Source of the DNA: Paenibacillus sp. FSL R5-0341
Lineage (GTDB): Bacteria > Bacillota > Bacilli > Paenibacillales > Paenibacillaceae
Assembly: GCF_037975235.1 (NCBI RefSeq)
Contig: NZ_CP150241.1
Span: 2,418,001 to 2,482,000 of the forward strand
Direction: 5' to 3'
DNA length: 64,000 nt
The notes under the pieces were generated by a model. That model ran no database searches. It saw nothing but the letters and a program-made list of their open reading frames with translations, and was not told the origin of the DNA. Of this stretch, positions 53,528 to 62,320 are shown one piece after another. The stretch's first letter is position 1; every line of letters begins with the position of its first letter. The position numbers and the translations under genes are program-made.

Positions 53528-54982
53528 ATGCAGACGACTAGCCTGGCTTTACATACGGATAAATATCAAATCAATATGATGTACGCCCATTGGGTGAATG
53601 GTACACACAAGCGGAAGGCCGTATTTGAAGCCTATTTCCGTAAGCTTCCTTTTGGCAACGGATATGCGGTATTTGCCGGATTGGAACGAATTGTGAACTA
53701 TATCAGCCAGCTTCGTTTTACGATGGACGACATCAAATTTTTATCCAAACAAGAGGAAAATTACGATCCGGTCTTTCTGGAAGAGTTGCTCCAGTTCTCA
53801 TTTCAGGGGACAATTCATTCGATGAAGGAAGGTGCAATTGTTTTCCCTGACGAACCGCTCATTCGGGTAGAAGGCTCCATTATGGAGACACAATTGGTGG
53901 AGACGGCGATACTTAACTTCATGAATTATCAGACGTTGATCGCAACCAAGGCTTCGCGGATCAAACAGGTAGCACAGCAGGATACCTTACTTGAATTCGG
54001 TACACGGCGTGCACAGGAAGCGGATGCTGCCATCTGGGGCGCACGTGCTTCATATGTGGCAGGATTCCATGCAACGTCCAATATGCTGGCCGGAGAGCGC
54101 TTCGGGATACCAACAGCAGGTACACATGCCCATTCCTGGGTACAGAGCTTTATGAGCGAGCAGGAAGCGTTTGATGTGTATGCCAAAGTGTTGCCTGATC
54201 AGGTCACGCTGCTGGTCGATACCTTTGACACGTTAAACAGTGGTGTACCTCACGCCATCAAGACAGCCAAGAAGCTGGAGAGCCAAGGCAAAAAGATGAA
54301 TGCGATTCGTCTGGATAGTGGTGACCTTGCGTACTTGTCGATTCAGGCACGTCAGATGCTGGATGAGGCTGGCTTGGATTATGTGAAAATTGTAGCATCC
54401 AATGATTTGGATGAGAATACGATTTTCAACCTGAAGGCTCAAGGAGCGCGGATTGATACATGGGGAGTCGGCACACAACTGATTACCGCCTCTGACCAAC
54501 CATCTTTGGGTGGGGTATACAAATTGGTGGAGCGTGAAGTGGACGGTGCTATGCTGCCTACGATCAAAATATCTGCCAATCCTGAAAAAGTGTCCACGCC
54601 AGGTAAAAAGGAAGTGTTCCGGATCATTGATCCGAAGCATGGCAAGGCGATTGCAGATTATATCTGCTATCCAGAGGAAGAACAGCCGCTACAGGGCGGA
54701 CCGCTCAAGCTGTTCAACCCGCTACACCCTTATCTGAAAAAGACCGTTACCCGCTACGAAGCGGTAAATATGCTGGAGCCGATCTTTGTGAACGGACGCA
54801 AGGTGTATGAGCTGCCTAATTTGGATGAGATTCGGGCGTACCATAAGGAACAGATGAACCTCTTCTGGCCTGAATACCAACGGAAGCTCAACCCCGAGAT
54901 CTATCGTGTGAACATTAGCCCTGCGGCATGGAATATGAAGCAGAAGCTCATTGCGGAACATGTGAAGTCCACAGAGGAATGA
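53528..54982 (+). CDS. pncB: Nicotinate phosphoribosyltransferase
   Basis: Makes nicotinate mononucleotide from nicotinate and PRPP, the step after PncA. It has 484 residues: LALHTDKYQINMMYAHWVNG at the start, YFRKLPFGNGYAVFAG, LEFGTRRAQEADAAIWGARA near 155, the catalytic-loop GIPTAGTHAHSWVQSF near 195 and IRLDSGDLAYLS near 260. ATG 53528 has AGAGGATG at suitable distance; ATG 53519 overlaps that sequence. The 190-base gap after pncA shows no clear terminator, so the genes probably form one unit. Confidence 0.95.
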   Translation: MQTTSLALHTDKYQINMMYAHWVNGTHKRKAVFEAYFRKLPFGNGYAVFAGLERIVNYISQLRFTMDDIKFLSKQEENYDPVFLEELLQFSFQGTIHSMKEGAIVFPDEPLIRVEGSIMETQLVETAILNFMNYQTLIATKASRIKQVAQQDTLLEFGTRRAQEADAAIWGARASYVAGFHATSNMLAGERFGIPTAGTHAHSWVQSFMSEQEAFDVYAKVLPDQVTLLVDTFDTLNSGVPHAIKTAKKLESQGKKMNAIRLDSGDLAYLSIQARQMLDEAGLDYVKIVASNDLDENTIFNLKAQGARIDTWGVGTQLITASDQPSLGGVYKLVEREVDGAMLPTIKISANPEKVSTPGKKEVFRIIDPKHGKAIADYICYPEEEQPLQGGPLKLFNPLHPYLKKTVTRYEAVNMLEPIFVNGRKVYELPNLDEIRAYHKEQMNLFWPEYQRKLNPEIYRVNISPAAWNMKQKLIAEHVKSTEE

Positions 54983-55349
54983 TCTACACATAAGAATTAC
55001 AGAGAGGCATAACCAGTGAAGAATACTGGCTTATGCCTTTTTAGTATGATCCAGATGATGCGGATCAGAAATGTAAGAAATCTCATGGACAGAATGCCTA
55101 TGTGGCAGGCTATACTGGAAGTTGGCTTATTCAGTTCAAGAGGTTGCTGTTCAAAAAAGTACTTTTTGAACACGCATTTAGAGGGGAAATGCAGTAATTA
55201 TTTCTCGGGAAAGCGCAGGAGACGCCAAATCTTGCATCTTTCGGAGTGTTGCTTCGACATATTAGGGCAGCTCCTTCCGTACCGATTGAATATCTGGCAT
55301 TGTTTCAATCCCATAGTTGCCGGGGATGAGAGTAAGAGGAGGTGCAGAC
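54983..55349 (+). terminator. pncB terminator and gap with an inverted repeat
   Basis: A terminator lies at 55005-55042: AGGCATAA-C-CAGT pairs with ACTG-GC-TTATGCCT, then five T. Further on GTTCAAAAA-AGTAC-TTTTTGAAC forms a 9-bp hairpin (55149-55171). A reading frame from 55016 crosses both and is Cys/Arg-rich without a plausible start; I do not call it a gene. Confidence 0.8.
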
Positions 55350-56003
55350 ATGAGATGGATATTAGGACTGGTCTGGATCGCTTTTATTGCCTATGCAGTG
55401 TTGTTGGCACCGGGGCAGTCACCTGGAAGTGATCCTATATTCAAAGAACTAATCACACTGCAAAGCAAGGAGCCTTGGCTGCTTACTGTATTTTCGTGGT
55501 TAGGTATTTTCCCGGCAGTGTATGCTTGTATGCTGTTAAGAATATCTGTGAAAGAACGAAGTGGCCGTATACCCGCTTGGCCTTTTGTCTTGCTTTCTTT
55601 TGGACTAGGTGCTTTTGCCCTGCTTCCTTATTATGCGTGGTCATCATCTGCGAATAGAACATCGGGATACGAAAGCTTACATTTTGGTCGTCAGCGGGAG
55701 TCGGGAATTGGACGGGTAGCAGCCCATAAGCTGACGCATGTAGTCCTTCTGCTCTTAACGCTGGGGACAGCATTCTATGCCGTGACGCAAGGTCATCCGG
55801 ATGTATTTATGGACGCGTTCAATCAATCTTCCTTTGTACATATCATGACGATTGATTTTGTACTGCTGAGTTTACTTTCCATGATTGCGATATGCAGGGA
55901 TACTAAAGTGAGTCGACGTTCACCAGCATGGGCAGTGACAGGCATTATCCCCATTGTGGGTCCACTAATCTATCTGTTGACGTTAAGGAGAGACAGAGCT
56001 TGA
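55350..56003 (+). CDS. Uncharacterised multi-pass membrane protein
   Basis: 217 residues with about five to six hydrophobic segments: residues 3-20 (WILGLVWIAFIAYAVLL), about 45-65, 80-100, 127-145, about 163-182 and near 195-210. Recurring features are the Asp-Pro-rich first loop (GQSPGSDPIFKEL) and HIMTIDFVLLSLLSM near the end. I do not recognise a characterised family; the general look recalls DUF2834-type membrane proteins, with low certainty. ATG 55350 follows AGAGGAGGTG. It is a single gene. Confidence 0.75.
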   Translation: MRWILGLVWIAFIAYAVLLAPGQSPGSDPIFKELITLQSKEPWLLTVFSWLGIFPAVYACMLLRISVKERSGRIPAWPFVLLSFGLGAFALLPYYAWSSSANRTSGYESLHFGRQRESGIGRVAAHKLTHVVLLLLTLGTAFYAVTQGHPDVFMDAFNQSSFVHIMTIDFVLLSLLSMIAICRDTKVSRRSPAWAVTGIIPIVGPLIYLLTLRRDRA

Positions 56004-56114
56004 TCATTAACATGAGGAAGAATCCATAGGTAAAGGTAGCCGTTAAACCTGAATGCGAACAATTCATTTGCTTAATGGAAAAATATACAAAATTGAAAGA
56101 AGGAGTGGCTATCA

Positions 56115-57134
56115 ATGAAAAACCAATTTAACGCATATGTTGTCCGTAAAGAAGAACAGGGCGGAGTGAAAGCTGCTATAGAGCAACTGAAGAAGGAGGA
56201 TCTGCCAAATGGAGATGTAACGGTACAGGTGCAGTATTCCAGTGTCAATTATAAAGACGGACTCGCTACCCTTGAAAAGGGAGGTGTCGTTCGTGAATAC
56301 CCGATGGTACCAGGCATTGATCTGGCAGGAACAGTTGAGGAATCGGTAAGCGGACGTTTTGCACCGGGAGATCGAGTAATCAGTACAGGATTTGAACCAG
56401 GCGTATCCCATTACGGAGGGTACAGCGAGTATGCTCGACTGCGCAGTGAATGGCTGGTGCCTCTGCCACCGGGTCTTAGTGAGAAAGAAGCCATGGCGAT
56501 TGGAACCGCAGGATTTACCGCTGCACTTTCGGTAGATGCGCTGTTACAGGCTGGAGTGACACCGGAGATGGGCAAGGTTCTGGTTACGGGTGCAACAGGT
56601 GGCGTTGGCAGTATGGCAGTTGCGATTCTGGCGAAGCTTGGTTTCAAAGTAATAGCCAGCACAGGCAAGAAGGAGCAGGAGGAGCCATTGCTTCGAAACT
56701 TGGGGGCTTCAGAGGTAATTACTCGTGAAGAAGCCGATGCTCCAGCTAAAGGAGCCATGGGGAAACAGTTATGGGCGGGAGTTGTTGATCCAACAGGAGG
56801 CCCGGCACTCGCGGAGCGATTGAAACAGATCCAATACGGAGGTGCGGTTGCGGTATCTGGTTTAACTGGAGGCACAGCTTTTGAATCGACGGTACTTCCA
56901 TTTATATTGCGTGGTATCCAGCTTATTGGTATAGACTCTGTATTTTGTCCGATGGAACGGCGGGAACGATTGTGGAAACTGCTTGGCGGAGAATGGAAAC
57001 CGGAGCGCGCGTTGGAACTGGGAATCCGTGAAATTTCCTTAGACCAGTTGCCTCATACGCTGGAGACGATACTCCAAGGTGGTGCAGTAGGTCGTACCGT
57101 GGTCCATACGATATCAGATCTGCCATCCGCATAA
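56115..57134 (+). CDS. YhdH/YhfP-type quinone oxidoreductase (acryloyl-CoA reductase family)
   Basis: 339-residue medium-chain dehydrogenase/reductase without the structural zinc Cys cluster. Features: VQYSSVNYKDGLATLEKGGV near 38, YPMVPGIDLAGTV near 61, the NADPH-binding VTGATGGVGSMAVAILAKLG near 155, and GTAGFTAALSVDAL. The YhdH/YhfP branch reduces acryloyl-CoA or quinones using NADPH. ATG 56115 follows GAAGGAGTGG. No operon partner; in vivo substrate unknown. Confidence 0.92.
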   Translation: MKNQFNAYVVRKEEQGGVKAAIEQLKKEDLPNGDVTVQVQYSSVNYKDGLATLEKGGVVREYPMVPGIDLAGTVEESVSGRFAPGDRVISTGFEPGVSHYGGYSEYARLRSEWLVPLPPGLSEKEAMAIGTAGFTAALSVDALLQAGVTPEMGKVLVTGATGGVGSMAVAILAKLGFKVIASTGKKEQEEPLLRNLGASEVITREEADAPAKGAMGKQLWAGVVDPTGGPALAERLKQIQYGGAVAVSGLTGGTAFESTVLPFILRGIQLIGIDSVFCPMERRERLWKLLGGEWKPERALELGIREISLDQLPHTLETILQGGAVGRTVVHTISDLPSA

Positions 57135-57208
57135 GATTCTAAGTCCTTAGACATGCTAATTCTACCTGAATGGGTCACAGTACACGTGGCTGGAAAGGAA
57201 GGATTGGC

Positions 57209-57763
57209 ATGTGGTTTGGTAGAGAAGACCGAATTCTGGTTGGAAGAATAATCAAGTCGGTACTTGTAAGTGTAATGTTGATCACAACTGTCTGGTCCCT
57301 GGTGGCTTGTTCAGCATCATCCATTGAACAGGAGCGAAAGCTCTATACGCGCGAAGCGACGAATGAAGGAAATATGCGAGCACAGAGTCAAGGACACGGA
57401 TTAAACGGTGCATTGGTGAATGAGATCAGTAAGAGTTTTGAAGCAAAGGGCATCCAGCTGATGAATAACATGTCTGCCGATGACGATCATGGTGGGATCT
57501 CTTATATGTACTTGTTGAATGGAAGCGGCAGACACATCGTGAAAGTCCATATTTTCGGTAGTAAGGCAGCACGGGTTGCTGGGATGAAACAAATGTACAG
57601 TGAGAATGGTGATGAGGCTGTCTTGGAGAATGTGCTTGGCCGAACAACGATTCGCAGCAAAGGTTACGTTTCACTGGTGTATACGGCTTCTGGTGGGGAA
57701 AAGGACGAGTATGAGCCGGATGTTCTGCAGGTGTTTCAACATGTGCTGGAGCAATTAAGGTAA
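57209..57763 (+). CDS. Predicted lipoprotein
   Basis: 184 residues. After a charged start (MWFGREDR) comes a hydrophobic stretch VLVSVMLITTVWSLVAC ending in the lipobox LVAC-S near residue 33, the lipidation Cys. The mature part is hydrophilic, with no repeats and no known motif that I recognise. ATG 57209 follows AAGGAAGGA. It is a surface-anchored protein of unknown function. It stands between the YhdH-type oxidoreductase and the convergent moaB gene. Confidence 0.75.
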   Translation: MWFGREDRILVGRIIKSVLVSVMLITTVWSLVACSASSIEQERKLYTREATNEGNMRAQSQGHGLNGALVNEISKSFEAKGIQLMNNMSADDDHGGISYMYLLNGSGRHIVKVHIFGSKAARVAGMKQMYSENGDEAVLENVLGRTTIRSKGYVSLVYTASGGEKDEYEPDVLQVFQHVLEQLR

Positions 57764-57814
57764 GAGGAGAGCACCAAGCTTTCAATTCGTATCGTACAGC
57801 TGAAAATAAACCCG

Positions 57815-57844
57815 AAAAACCCGTCTGATTTTTCAGACGGGTTT
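57815..57844 (-). terminator. Terminator at the moaB stop, possibly bidirectional
   Basis: AAACCCGTCTGA and TCAGACGGGTTT form a perfect 12-bp stem around a four-base loop. On the minus strand it is followed by TTT after the stem and includes the moaB stop codon. On the plus strand TTTATATA follows, serving the lipoprotein gene. Confidence 0.88.
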
Positions 57845-58351
57845 ATATATTTCACGCATGACATGCCGTAGCTCAGGCAAAATGAGTTTTTCCATAGCCA
57901 ATTTGACAGCTCCTTTGGAGCCTGGCATGGAGAAGACGGCTGTGCGTCCAATCGTTCCGGCGACGGCTCTGCTCAGGATGGCAGCGGAACCGATATCCTC
58001 GGTGTAACTCAGAAAACGGAAGATTTCACCGAAGCCCGGCAGTTCCTTGTCGAGCAGTGAGGACACCGCTTCGTAGGTTGTATCTCGAGGGGCAATCCCT
58101 GTTCCGCCACTGAGCAGCACGGCTTCGATATCATCACGAACGGCTGCATCTTGCAGGATGCTTCGAATGTTCTCCGTTTCATCTGGCGTAATGATGTATT
58201 CAACAATCTGATAACCTGCTTCATTCAGAAGCTGATGCATGAGCTGGCCGCTGGTATCGGTGTCTTTGGTGCGCGTGTCCGATACCGTTACAATCATGCA
58301 CGATACCGTGTCCGGAGCTTCCTGGCGATGTTGTTCCACTGAATTGGTCAT
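57833..58351 (-). CDS. moaB: Molybdenum cofactor biosynthesis protein MoaB/MogA family
   Basis: Adenylates molybdopterin before molybdenum insertion. 172 residues: SCMIVTVSDTRTKDTDTSGQ near the N-terminus, LLSGGTGIAPRDTTYEAV (GGTG and the DxT motif) near 85, and the C-terminal VFSMPGSKGAVKLAMEKLI. The start is the ATG complementary to 58349-58351, behind GAAGGAGGAAG; upstream in-frame codons are not needed. It is the only gene on the minus strand in the window and diverges from the cobW-type gene. No other moa/moe gene is near. Confidence 0.94.
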   Translation of the reverse strand: MTNSVEQHRQEAPDTVSCMIVTVSDTRTKDTDTSGQLMHQLLNEAGYQIVEYIITPDETENIRSILQDAAVRDDIEAVLLSGGTGIAPRDTTYEAVSSLLDKELPGFGEIFRFLSYTEDIGSAAILSRAVAGTIGRTAVFSMPGSKGAVKLAMEKLILPELRHVMREIYKPV

Positions 58352-58437
58352 GAAACTTCCTCCTTCAATCAACATGTCCTCATAGCATAGACCATCCGTT
58401 AGAATCAGGCAATGTACTGGGGAAGAGTTGAACGTTA

Positions 58438-58466
58438 TTGCACAACGAATGCAGGTGGTGTACACT
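58438..58466 (+). promoter_or_regulatory. Sigma-A promoter of the CobW-type gene
   Basis: TTGCAC (58438-58443), 17 bases, TACACT (58461-58466). No Zur-box-like palindrome was seen around it. Confidence 0.6.
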
Positions 58467-58520
58467 CGCTAGATATAGATAGACTAGGTTACAAGAGGAT
58501 AATTAGAGAGGTGTTTAAGC

Positions 58521-59645
58521 ATGAACGAAACGATTTTAAAAGAAAAATCCATACCTGTATATATACTGTCAGGCTTTTTGGGAAGTGGCAAAACAACACT
58601 GCTTGTTCAGTTGATCGAACATTGGCAACAGCAGGGATTGCGTCCCGCAGTAGTGATGAATGAGTTGGGCGAAGTTAATCTGGATGGTCAGATTGTGGAT
58701 TCCACCGTTCCGATGACAGAGATGTTAGGTGGATGTATCTGTTGTACCGTACGTGGCGACTTGGGATTGCAGCTTGCTGAACTTGTACAGGAGGAATCCC
58801 CTGATGTGATCATCATAGAAGCAACGGGTGCGGCAAATCCAATGGAAATTTTGGATGCGGTCACCGAGACTTCACTCTACATGCGATTGGAATTGAAAAG
58901 CCTCATTACCGTTGTGGATGCAGCGCATCTATCTGGATTGTACCAGGAGCAGAAGGGGCAGACCTTCAAATTGATGCAGGAGCAGATTCGTTGTGCGTCT
59001 GTGCTTCTCTTGAACAAAACAGATCGGGTGAGTGCACAGGAACTGCAAGATTTGGAGCAGCTTTTGGCAAAATGGAATGGCTTCGCACCTGTAATACCTA
59101 CGGTCAAATGTGCGGTGGAGATGGATCTGTTGCTTCGCAGCGGGGCAGACGTGCACGTCCATGATTCAGCCTCTGAAGCAGGTCAGCATGCTCACCAAGA
59201 GCATCATGTTCATACGGAAGCCTGTGGCGTACATGGATGCAGTCATGGACATGAACATACACATCATACAGTCCAAGGCGATGCTACGAATACTGACGGA
59301 TCTCATAGCCATAGCCATGTCCATGAACACGCTCATGAGCATCCCGCTCCTCATGCATCACACGAACATGTCATGGTGTATACGCATTATTTCAGTCATC
59401 CGGTGAATAGCGAAGCATTTGAACAGTTTGTATCAGCTTTGCCACGAGACGTGTATCGAGCGAAAGGTATTTTATCGTTTAGTGACACGGCGAGCCGCTT
59501 CTGGTTCCAGTATGCTTACCGTGAATCGGATTATATGAAGATCACACCTCAGGGAGATGTCCCTAATGTTGCTGTGTTCATAGGTGAACATTTTGACCAA
59601 ACTGTCATTCGTGACCAATTAATGGAATTGGAAGCGATAAAGTAG
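58521..59645 (+). CDS. CobW/COG0523 metal-trafficking GTPase
   Basis: 374-residue G3E-family GTPase of the kind that delivers zinc or other metals. Walker A LSGFLGSGKTT lies near residue 18, the metal-binding GGCICC near 72, EATGAANP near 99 and NKTD near 158. Between about 210 and 285 there is a His-rich insert with many HxH steps and Cys in EACGVHGCSHGHEH, followed by the C-terminal CobW domain with AKGILSFSD. ATG 58521 starts the protein behind AGAGAGG. The next gene, 73 bases downstream, is a Cys-rich metal-storage-type protein, which hints at a common metal role. Confidence 0.93.
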   Translation: MNETILKEKSIPVYILSGFLGSGKTTLLVQLIEHWQQQGLRPAVVMNELGEVNLDGQIVDSTVPMTEMLGGCICCTVRGDLGLQLAELVQEESPDVIIIEATGAANPMEILDAVTETSLYMRLELKSLITVVDAAHLSGLYQEQKGQTFKLMQEQIRCASVLLLNKTDRVSAQELQDLEQLLAKWNGFAPVIPTVKCAVEMDLLLRSGADVHVHDSASEAGQHAHQEHHVHTEACGVHGCSHGHEHTHHTVQGDATNTDGSHSHSHVHEHAHEHPAPHASHEHVMVYTHYFSHPVNSEAFEQFVSALPRDVYRAKGILSFSDTASRFWFQYAYRESDYMKITPQGDVPNVAVFIGEHFDQTVIRDQLMELEAIK

Positions 59646-59718
59646 GCTAGATGATTCAATGTTCCTCCGTACTGGGTATTAAGAAGCATAGCAAACTTTG
59701 CCTGGGAGGTAACTTTAA

Positions 59719-60054
59719 ATGACACAACAACAATATCAACAATGTATCGATGCTTGCCTGGAGTGCATGAATGCTTGCAACGTATGTTACATATCGAGTC
59801 TGAAAGAATATGATCTGGCGATGCTGCGTGATTGCATTCGTTTGAATCGGGAATGTGCGGAGATTTGCAGTTTTGCTGCACAAGCGATGACGCGTGGAAG
59901 TGATTTCATTGCCGAAATATGCGAATTGTGTGTGAAAGCTTGTGAAGCTTGCGCCGCAGAGTGTGGTAAACACCAGCATGATCACTGTCAAGCATGTGCA
60001 GAGGCTTGCCGCAGATGTGCAGAAGCTTGCCGCTTGATGGCAGCAGTAGCGTAA
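59719..60054 (+). CDS. Cys-rich four-helix copper-storage-type protein (YhjQ/Csp3-like)
   Basis: 111 residues with about 18 Cys, mostly in CxxxC or CxxC steps on helices: CIDACLECMNACNVC at residues 9-23, NRECAEICSF, CELCVKACEACAAECGKHQ and CQACAEACRRCAEACR near the end. This pattern is the DUF326/YhjQ family, whose Csp3 members hold many Cu(I) ions inside a four-helix bundle. There is no signal peptide, so it is cytosolic. ATG 59719 follows GGGAGG. Neither a copper exporter nor a CueR/CsoR gene is near. Confidence 0.93.
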   Translation: MTQQQYQQCIDACLECMNACNVCYISSLKEYDLAMLRDCIRLNRECAEICSFAAQAMTRGSDFIAEICELCVKACEACAAECGKHQHDHCQACAEACRRCAEACRLMAAVA

Positions 60055-60098
60055 ATATCATTTCTCTGGAATATATAATTAAACGGATAATATGTTGG

Positions 60099-60171
60099 TC
60101 CCCTAAGGGAAGCAGCGAACACAGGCATCTGAGACGGTGTGCCTATGTGTTGCCTTCAGTAGGGGATTTTT
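60099..60171 (+). terminator. Long terminator after the copper-storage-type gene
   Basis: TCCCCTA pairs with TAGGGGA at the foot, with AACACA-GGCA against TGCC-TA-TGTGTT further in, then five T. Confidence 0.85.
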
Positions 60172-60179
60172 AATGCGGG

Positions 60180-60208
60180 TTGCCAAGTCTGATCGTGGTA
60201 TGTATAAT
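60180..60208 (+). promoter_or_regulatory. Sigma-A promoter of the argS T-box transcript
   Basis: TTGCCA (60180-60185), 17 bases, TATAAT (60203-60208). Confidence 0.85.
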
Positions 60209-60214
60209 GATGGC

Positions 60215-60540
60215 AATGAATTGAAACGAAGAATATCGATGATCGGGAGAGTAGCCAGATCCATACATGACAGCGAGCCGGGAGAGGTGGAAGCCGGTAT
60301 GACATGACCTGAGTGAACCGCACCCGTGAGATGGTTATCCGAAAAGATGTACGTATCCCGATTGGGATAGGCCATATCTGTCTGAGGGTAATCCGGCTTG
60401 CGACCGTTATACGCATCGAGCGGAACAGGTTTTACTGGTATGCATCTTGATGCATATCAGGAGTAGCTGTTCACCTAGAGTGGTACCGCGGGAACTGTTA
60501 ATTCAGCTCTCGTCTCTTATGTAGAGACGAGAGCTTTTTT
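60215..60540 (+). ncRNA. T-box leader controlling argS, arginine specific
   Basis: Transcription-attenuation riboswitch that senses uncharged tRNA. The hallmark AGAGTGGTACCGCGGG (60477-60492) is the T-box itself. Stem I features include GAGAGTA (60247-60253) and GCCGGGAGAGGTGGAAGCC. In the specifier loop GAACCGCACC (60315-60324) the codon CGC at 60319-60321 reads arginine. The terminator AGCTCTCGTCTC/GAGACGAGAGCT with T run lies at 60505-60540. The presence of an Arg codon agrees with the argS gene that follows. Confidence 0.94.
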
Positions 60541-60584
60541 GTGTTTATTTTCAGCTAATAATGAATGGATTAGGAGTGTTCAAC

Positions 60585-62315
60585 ATGTTGATGAAGCAGG
60601 CTGCGTCCGATATTGCCCCTTTAACGGGATTGAATGAAAAAGAGGTTATGAGATTACTGGAGGTCCCACCGCAGGCGGAAATGGGTGATGCAGCATTCCC
60701 TTGTTTTACTTTAGCGAAGTCATTAAAGAAAGCACCGGCAGTCATTGCAACTGAGCTCGCAACGGGATTGCAGGTATCTGGAATTGAAGCGACTCCCGCC
60801 GGTCCGTATGTAAATATCCGTTTTAACCGGGAGAAGCTCGCGCCGAATCTGCTGAAAGAACTGGGGAATGGGGCATTTGGTAAGCTTCAGCTTGGTCAAG
60901 GTTCACGTGTTGTGATTGATATGTCTTCCCCTAACATCGCGAAACCCTTCGGAATTGGACATTTGCGTTCTACTGTAATCGGTGCAGCATTGTATCGGTT
61001 GTACAACGAAGCGGGTTATACCTCTGTGAGTGTGAATCATCTGGGAGACTGGGGAACCCAGTTTGGCAAGCAGATCGCAGCATACAAACGGTGGGGCAAT
61101 GATGAAGCGTTGCAGGCAGACCCGATCCGCACGTCCCTTGAGCTGTATGTACGTTTCCACGATGAGGCGGAGAACGATCCTTCTCTGGAGATTGAGGCAC
61201 GGGACTGGTTCCGCAAGCTGGAGCAAAGGGACGAGGAAGCACAACGGTTATGGGCGTTCTTTGTAGAAGTGAGCATGAAGGAATTCAACCGGATGTATGA
61301 ACGTCTGAACGTACAATTTGACCATACGCTGGGGGAAAGCTTTTACAATGACAAGATGGGCGCGGTGGTTGAAGAACTCAAGGCGAAAGGTTTACTTGAA
61401 GAGAGTGATGGAGCACTTGTGGTACGTCTGGAGGATGAGAACATGCCCCCGTGCCTGATTATCAAAAAAGACGGAACAACAATCTATCCTACACGGGATT
61501 TGGCTACGGCGGTTTATCGTCATGAGGTGATGAAGGCAGATCGGTTGTTATACGTGGTTGGAGGGGAGCAGAAGTTACATTTCCGGCAGGTATTTGCGGT
61601 CCTATCCCGGATGGGGCATGAATGGTCTGCGAAGTGTGAACATATCCCGTTTGGCTTAATGCGTTTTGAGGGACGAAAAATGTCTACCCGCCGGGGTAAA
61701 GTCGTCTTTTTGCAGGAAGTGTTGGATGAGGCAGTTGCTCGTGCCTTGCAGATTATTCAGGAGAAAAACCCGAATCTGGAGAACCCTCAGAAGGTGGCTG
61801 AGGCTGTTGGTGTCGGTGCCATTATCTTCGGTGATCTGCGTAATAATCGGTTAAATGATGTGGACTTCTCCCTGGAGGATGCGGTGAGTTTTGAAGGGGA
61901 GACCGGACCTTATGTGCAATACACGCATGCCCGGATTCAAAGTGTACTGGCAAAGGCAGAAGAGGCGATCCGTATGGAAAATGAAAACCATCTGACTAAC
62001 GGCACGATTGCAGATGATGTAAATAAAACAGGGACCACTTCATCCAGCATCGGAGATACCTCATGGGCCTTGCTGAAACTGCTCGGTGAATATCCCGAGT
62101 ATCTGGAAAAAGCCATTCATCGGAATGAGCCTTCGGTCATTGCCAAATATACGATAGATGTCGCTCAAGCGTTCAACCGCTTCTATCACGCTGAACGGAT
62201 TGCAGATGCGCCATCTGAGGTAAGATCTTTCCGGGTAGCCTTGGCCGAACGGACTGCCGAACGCCTTGCATACAGTCTGTATTTGCTTGGTGTGCAGGCT
62301 CCGGAACGGATGTGA
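60585..62315 (+). CDS. argS: Arginyl-tRNA synthetase
   Basis: Class I synthetase of 576 residues. The additional N-terminal domain spans 1-105, followed by the HIGH-like FGIGHLRSTVIG near 123, DWGTQFGK near 148, and the modified KMSKS-type KMSTRRG near 363. The DALR anticodon-binding domain at the C-terminus contains VQYTHARIQSVL. ATG 60585 is eight bases after TAGGAG; ATG 60591 is also possible. Expression is controlled by the T-box just upstream. It may be one of two argS genes in the genome, since many Paenibacillus genes for this enzyme have no T-box; that point is inference. Confidence 0.97.
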   Translation: MLMKQAASDIAPLTGLNEKEVMRLLEVPPQAEMGDAAFPCFTLAKSLKKAPAVIATELATGLQVSGIEATPAGPYVNIRFNREKLAPNLLKELGNGAFGKLQLGQGSRVVIDMSSPNIAKPFGIGHLRSTVIGAALYRLYNEAGYTSVSVNHLGDWGTQFGKQIAAYKRWGNDEALQADPIRTSLELYVRFHDEAENDPSLEIEARDWFRKLEQRDEEAQRLWAFFVEVSMKEFNRMYERLNVQFDHTLGESFYNDKMGAVVEELKAKGLLEESDGALVVRLEDENMPPCLIIKKDGTTIYPTRDLATAVYRHEVMKADRLLYVVGGEQKLHFRQVFAVLSRMGHEWSAKCEHIPFGLMRFEGRKMSTRRGKVVFLQEVLDEAVARALQIIQEKNPNLENPQKVAEAVGVGAIIFGDLRNNRLNDVDFSLEDAVSFEGETGPYVQYTHARIQSVLAKAEEAIRMENENHLTNGTIADDVNKTGTTSSSIGDTSWALLKLLGEYPEYLEKAIHRNEPSVIAKYTIDVAQAFNRFYHAERIADAPSEVRSFRVALAERTAERLAYSLYLLGVQAPERM

Positions 62316-62320
62316 TCCCA

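Noticed and set aside
55016-55432. 138-codon plus-strand frame between pncB and the membrane protein gene
   Set aside because: Starts inside the pncB terminator, is Cys/Arg-rich and overlaps the start of a better-supported gene.
56050-56070. SOS-like sequence CGAACAATTCATTTG before the YhdH-type gene
   Set aside because: Wrong spacing between half-sites and poor second half.
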